Positions 5,590 through 5,711 of a stretch of DNA of 5,711 bases are shown here, in pieces. This stretch comes from Deltaproteobacteria bacterium (GTDB lineage: Bacteria > Desulfobacterota > Binatia > UBA9968), in NCBI GenBank assembly GCA_005878685.1, contig VBLN01000171.1, positions 1-5,711 of the forward strand, in the 5' to 3' direction. Numbering within the stretch: the first letter of the stretch is position 1; the number at the start of each line of letters is the position of its first letter. The translations under genes were made by a program, and so were the position numbers. Below the pieces are notes generated by a model. It worked only from the letters and a program-made list of their open reading frames with translations. It ran no database searches and had not been told where the DNA came from.

Positions 5590-5711
5590 TCACGCCAGGT
5601 AGACCTGGTCGTGCTCGCGCACTTTGTCTTTGACTTTAATCCCGACTACTTTGCCCTTCTCTGCGCGAGGCACGTTCTGGTGCTCGATCTGAATCGAGTC
5701 TACGCTCTCAG
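5590..5711 (-). CDS. C-terminal part of an EF-Tu-domain-2-like protein, cut by the right edge
   Basis: The minus strand from 5709 down to the TGA at 5592-5590 encodes 39 residues, which include VDSIQIEHQNVPRAEKG, then VVGIKVKDKVREHDQVYLA. This pattern (VxSxQIEHxxV, a gap, VGIKVxxKVREHDxVY) resembles the end of the small translation elongation factor-like proteins (roughly 80-90 residues) that consist of one EF-Tu domain-2-type beta-barrel. In EF-Tu and IF2 that domain helps bind the ribosome or aminoacyl-tRNA; the role of the stand-alone version is poorly known. It lacks a GTPase domain in the visible part. The start and upstream neighbours are outside the window. The family call rests on motif recognition from memory. 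Confidence 0.75.
   Translation of the reverse strand, partial: ESVDSIQIEHQNVPRAEKGKVVGIKVKDKVREHDQVYLA

Overview
The window looks like chromosomal DNA from a Gram-negative-type bacterium. It carries a probable glycine-zipper lipoprotein behind a near-consensus sigma-54 (-24/-12) promoter, recognisable sigma-70-like promoters and clear Shine-Dalgarno sites. The gene mix (stand-alone A-T-TE synthetase, MmgE/PrpD protein, small EF-Tu-domain-2-like protein, Gly-zipper protein) would fit an environmental lineage such as Nitrospirota, Methylomirabilota (NC10) or Desulfobacterota. That placement is an inference from family impressions, not a demonstrated assignment. I see no mobile element, CRISPR array, tRNA or rRNA.

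Layout, left to right. Bases 1-26 (minus) are the first codons of a gene that runs off the left edge. Bases 136-513 (minus) are a probable 125-residue single-pass membrane protein of unknown function, with a good minus-strand promoter at 576-604. Bases 514-830 are a non-coding divergent region in which two TTGACA boxes face away from each other as an inverted repeat. Bases 831-3497 (plus) are the dominant gene: an 888-residue NRPS-like protein with adenylation, carrier and thioesterase domains and no condensation domain. Bases 3552-4898 (minus) are an MmgE/PrpD-family protein, convergent with the synthetase. Bases 4899-5126 are a divergent regulatory region: a sigma-70-like promoter for mmgE/prpD on one side, and on the other two perfect inverted repeats followed by a sigma-54 promoter for the lipoprotein gene at 5127-5483. 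A rho-independent terminator at about 5511-5547 separates that gene from the C-terminal end of a minus-strand EF-Tu-domain-2-like protein (5590-5711, cut by the right edge).

How the genes relate. All complete genes are on alternating strands with their own promoters, so this is a set of single-gene units rather than one operon. The synthetase has an apparently complete catalytic set (ATP-binding loop, ribose-binding Asp, catalytic Lys, carrier Ser, Ser-Asp-His thioesterase). It could therefore activate, tether and release an acyl substrate alone, but it lacks the Asp that normally holds the alpha-amino group of an amino acid, so its substrate is open. The MmgE/PrpD protein keeps most of the expected active-site residues, but nothing in the sequence links it to the synthetase beyond adjacency. 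The most interesting points are the substrate question for the A-T-TE enzyme and the sigma-54 promoter with paired inverted repeats upstream of the lipoprotein.
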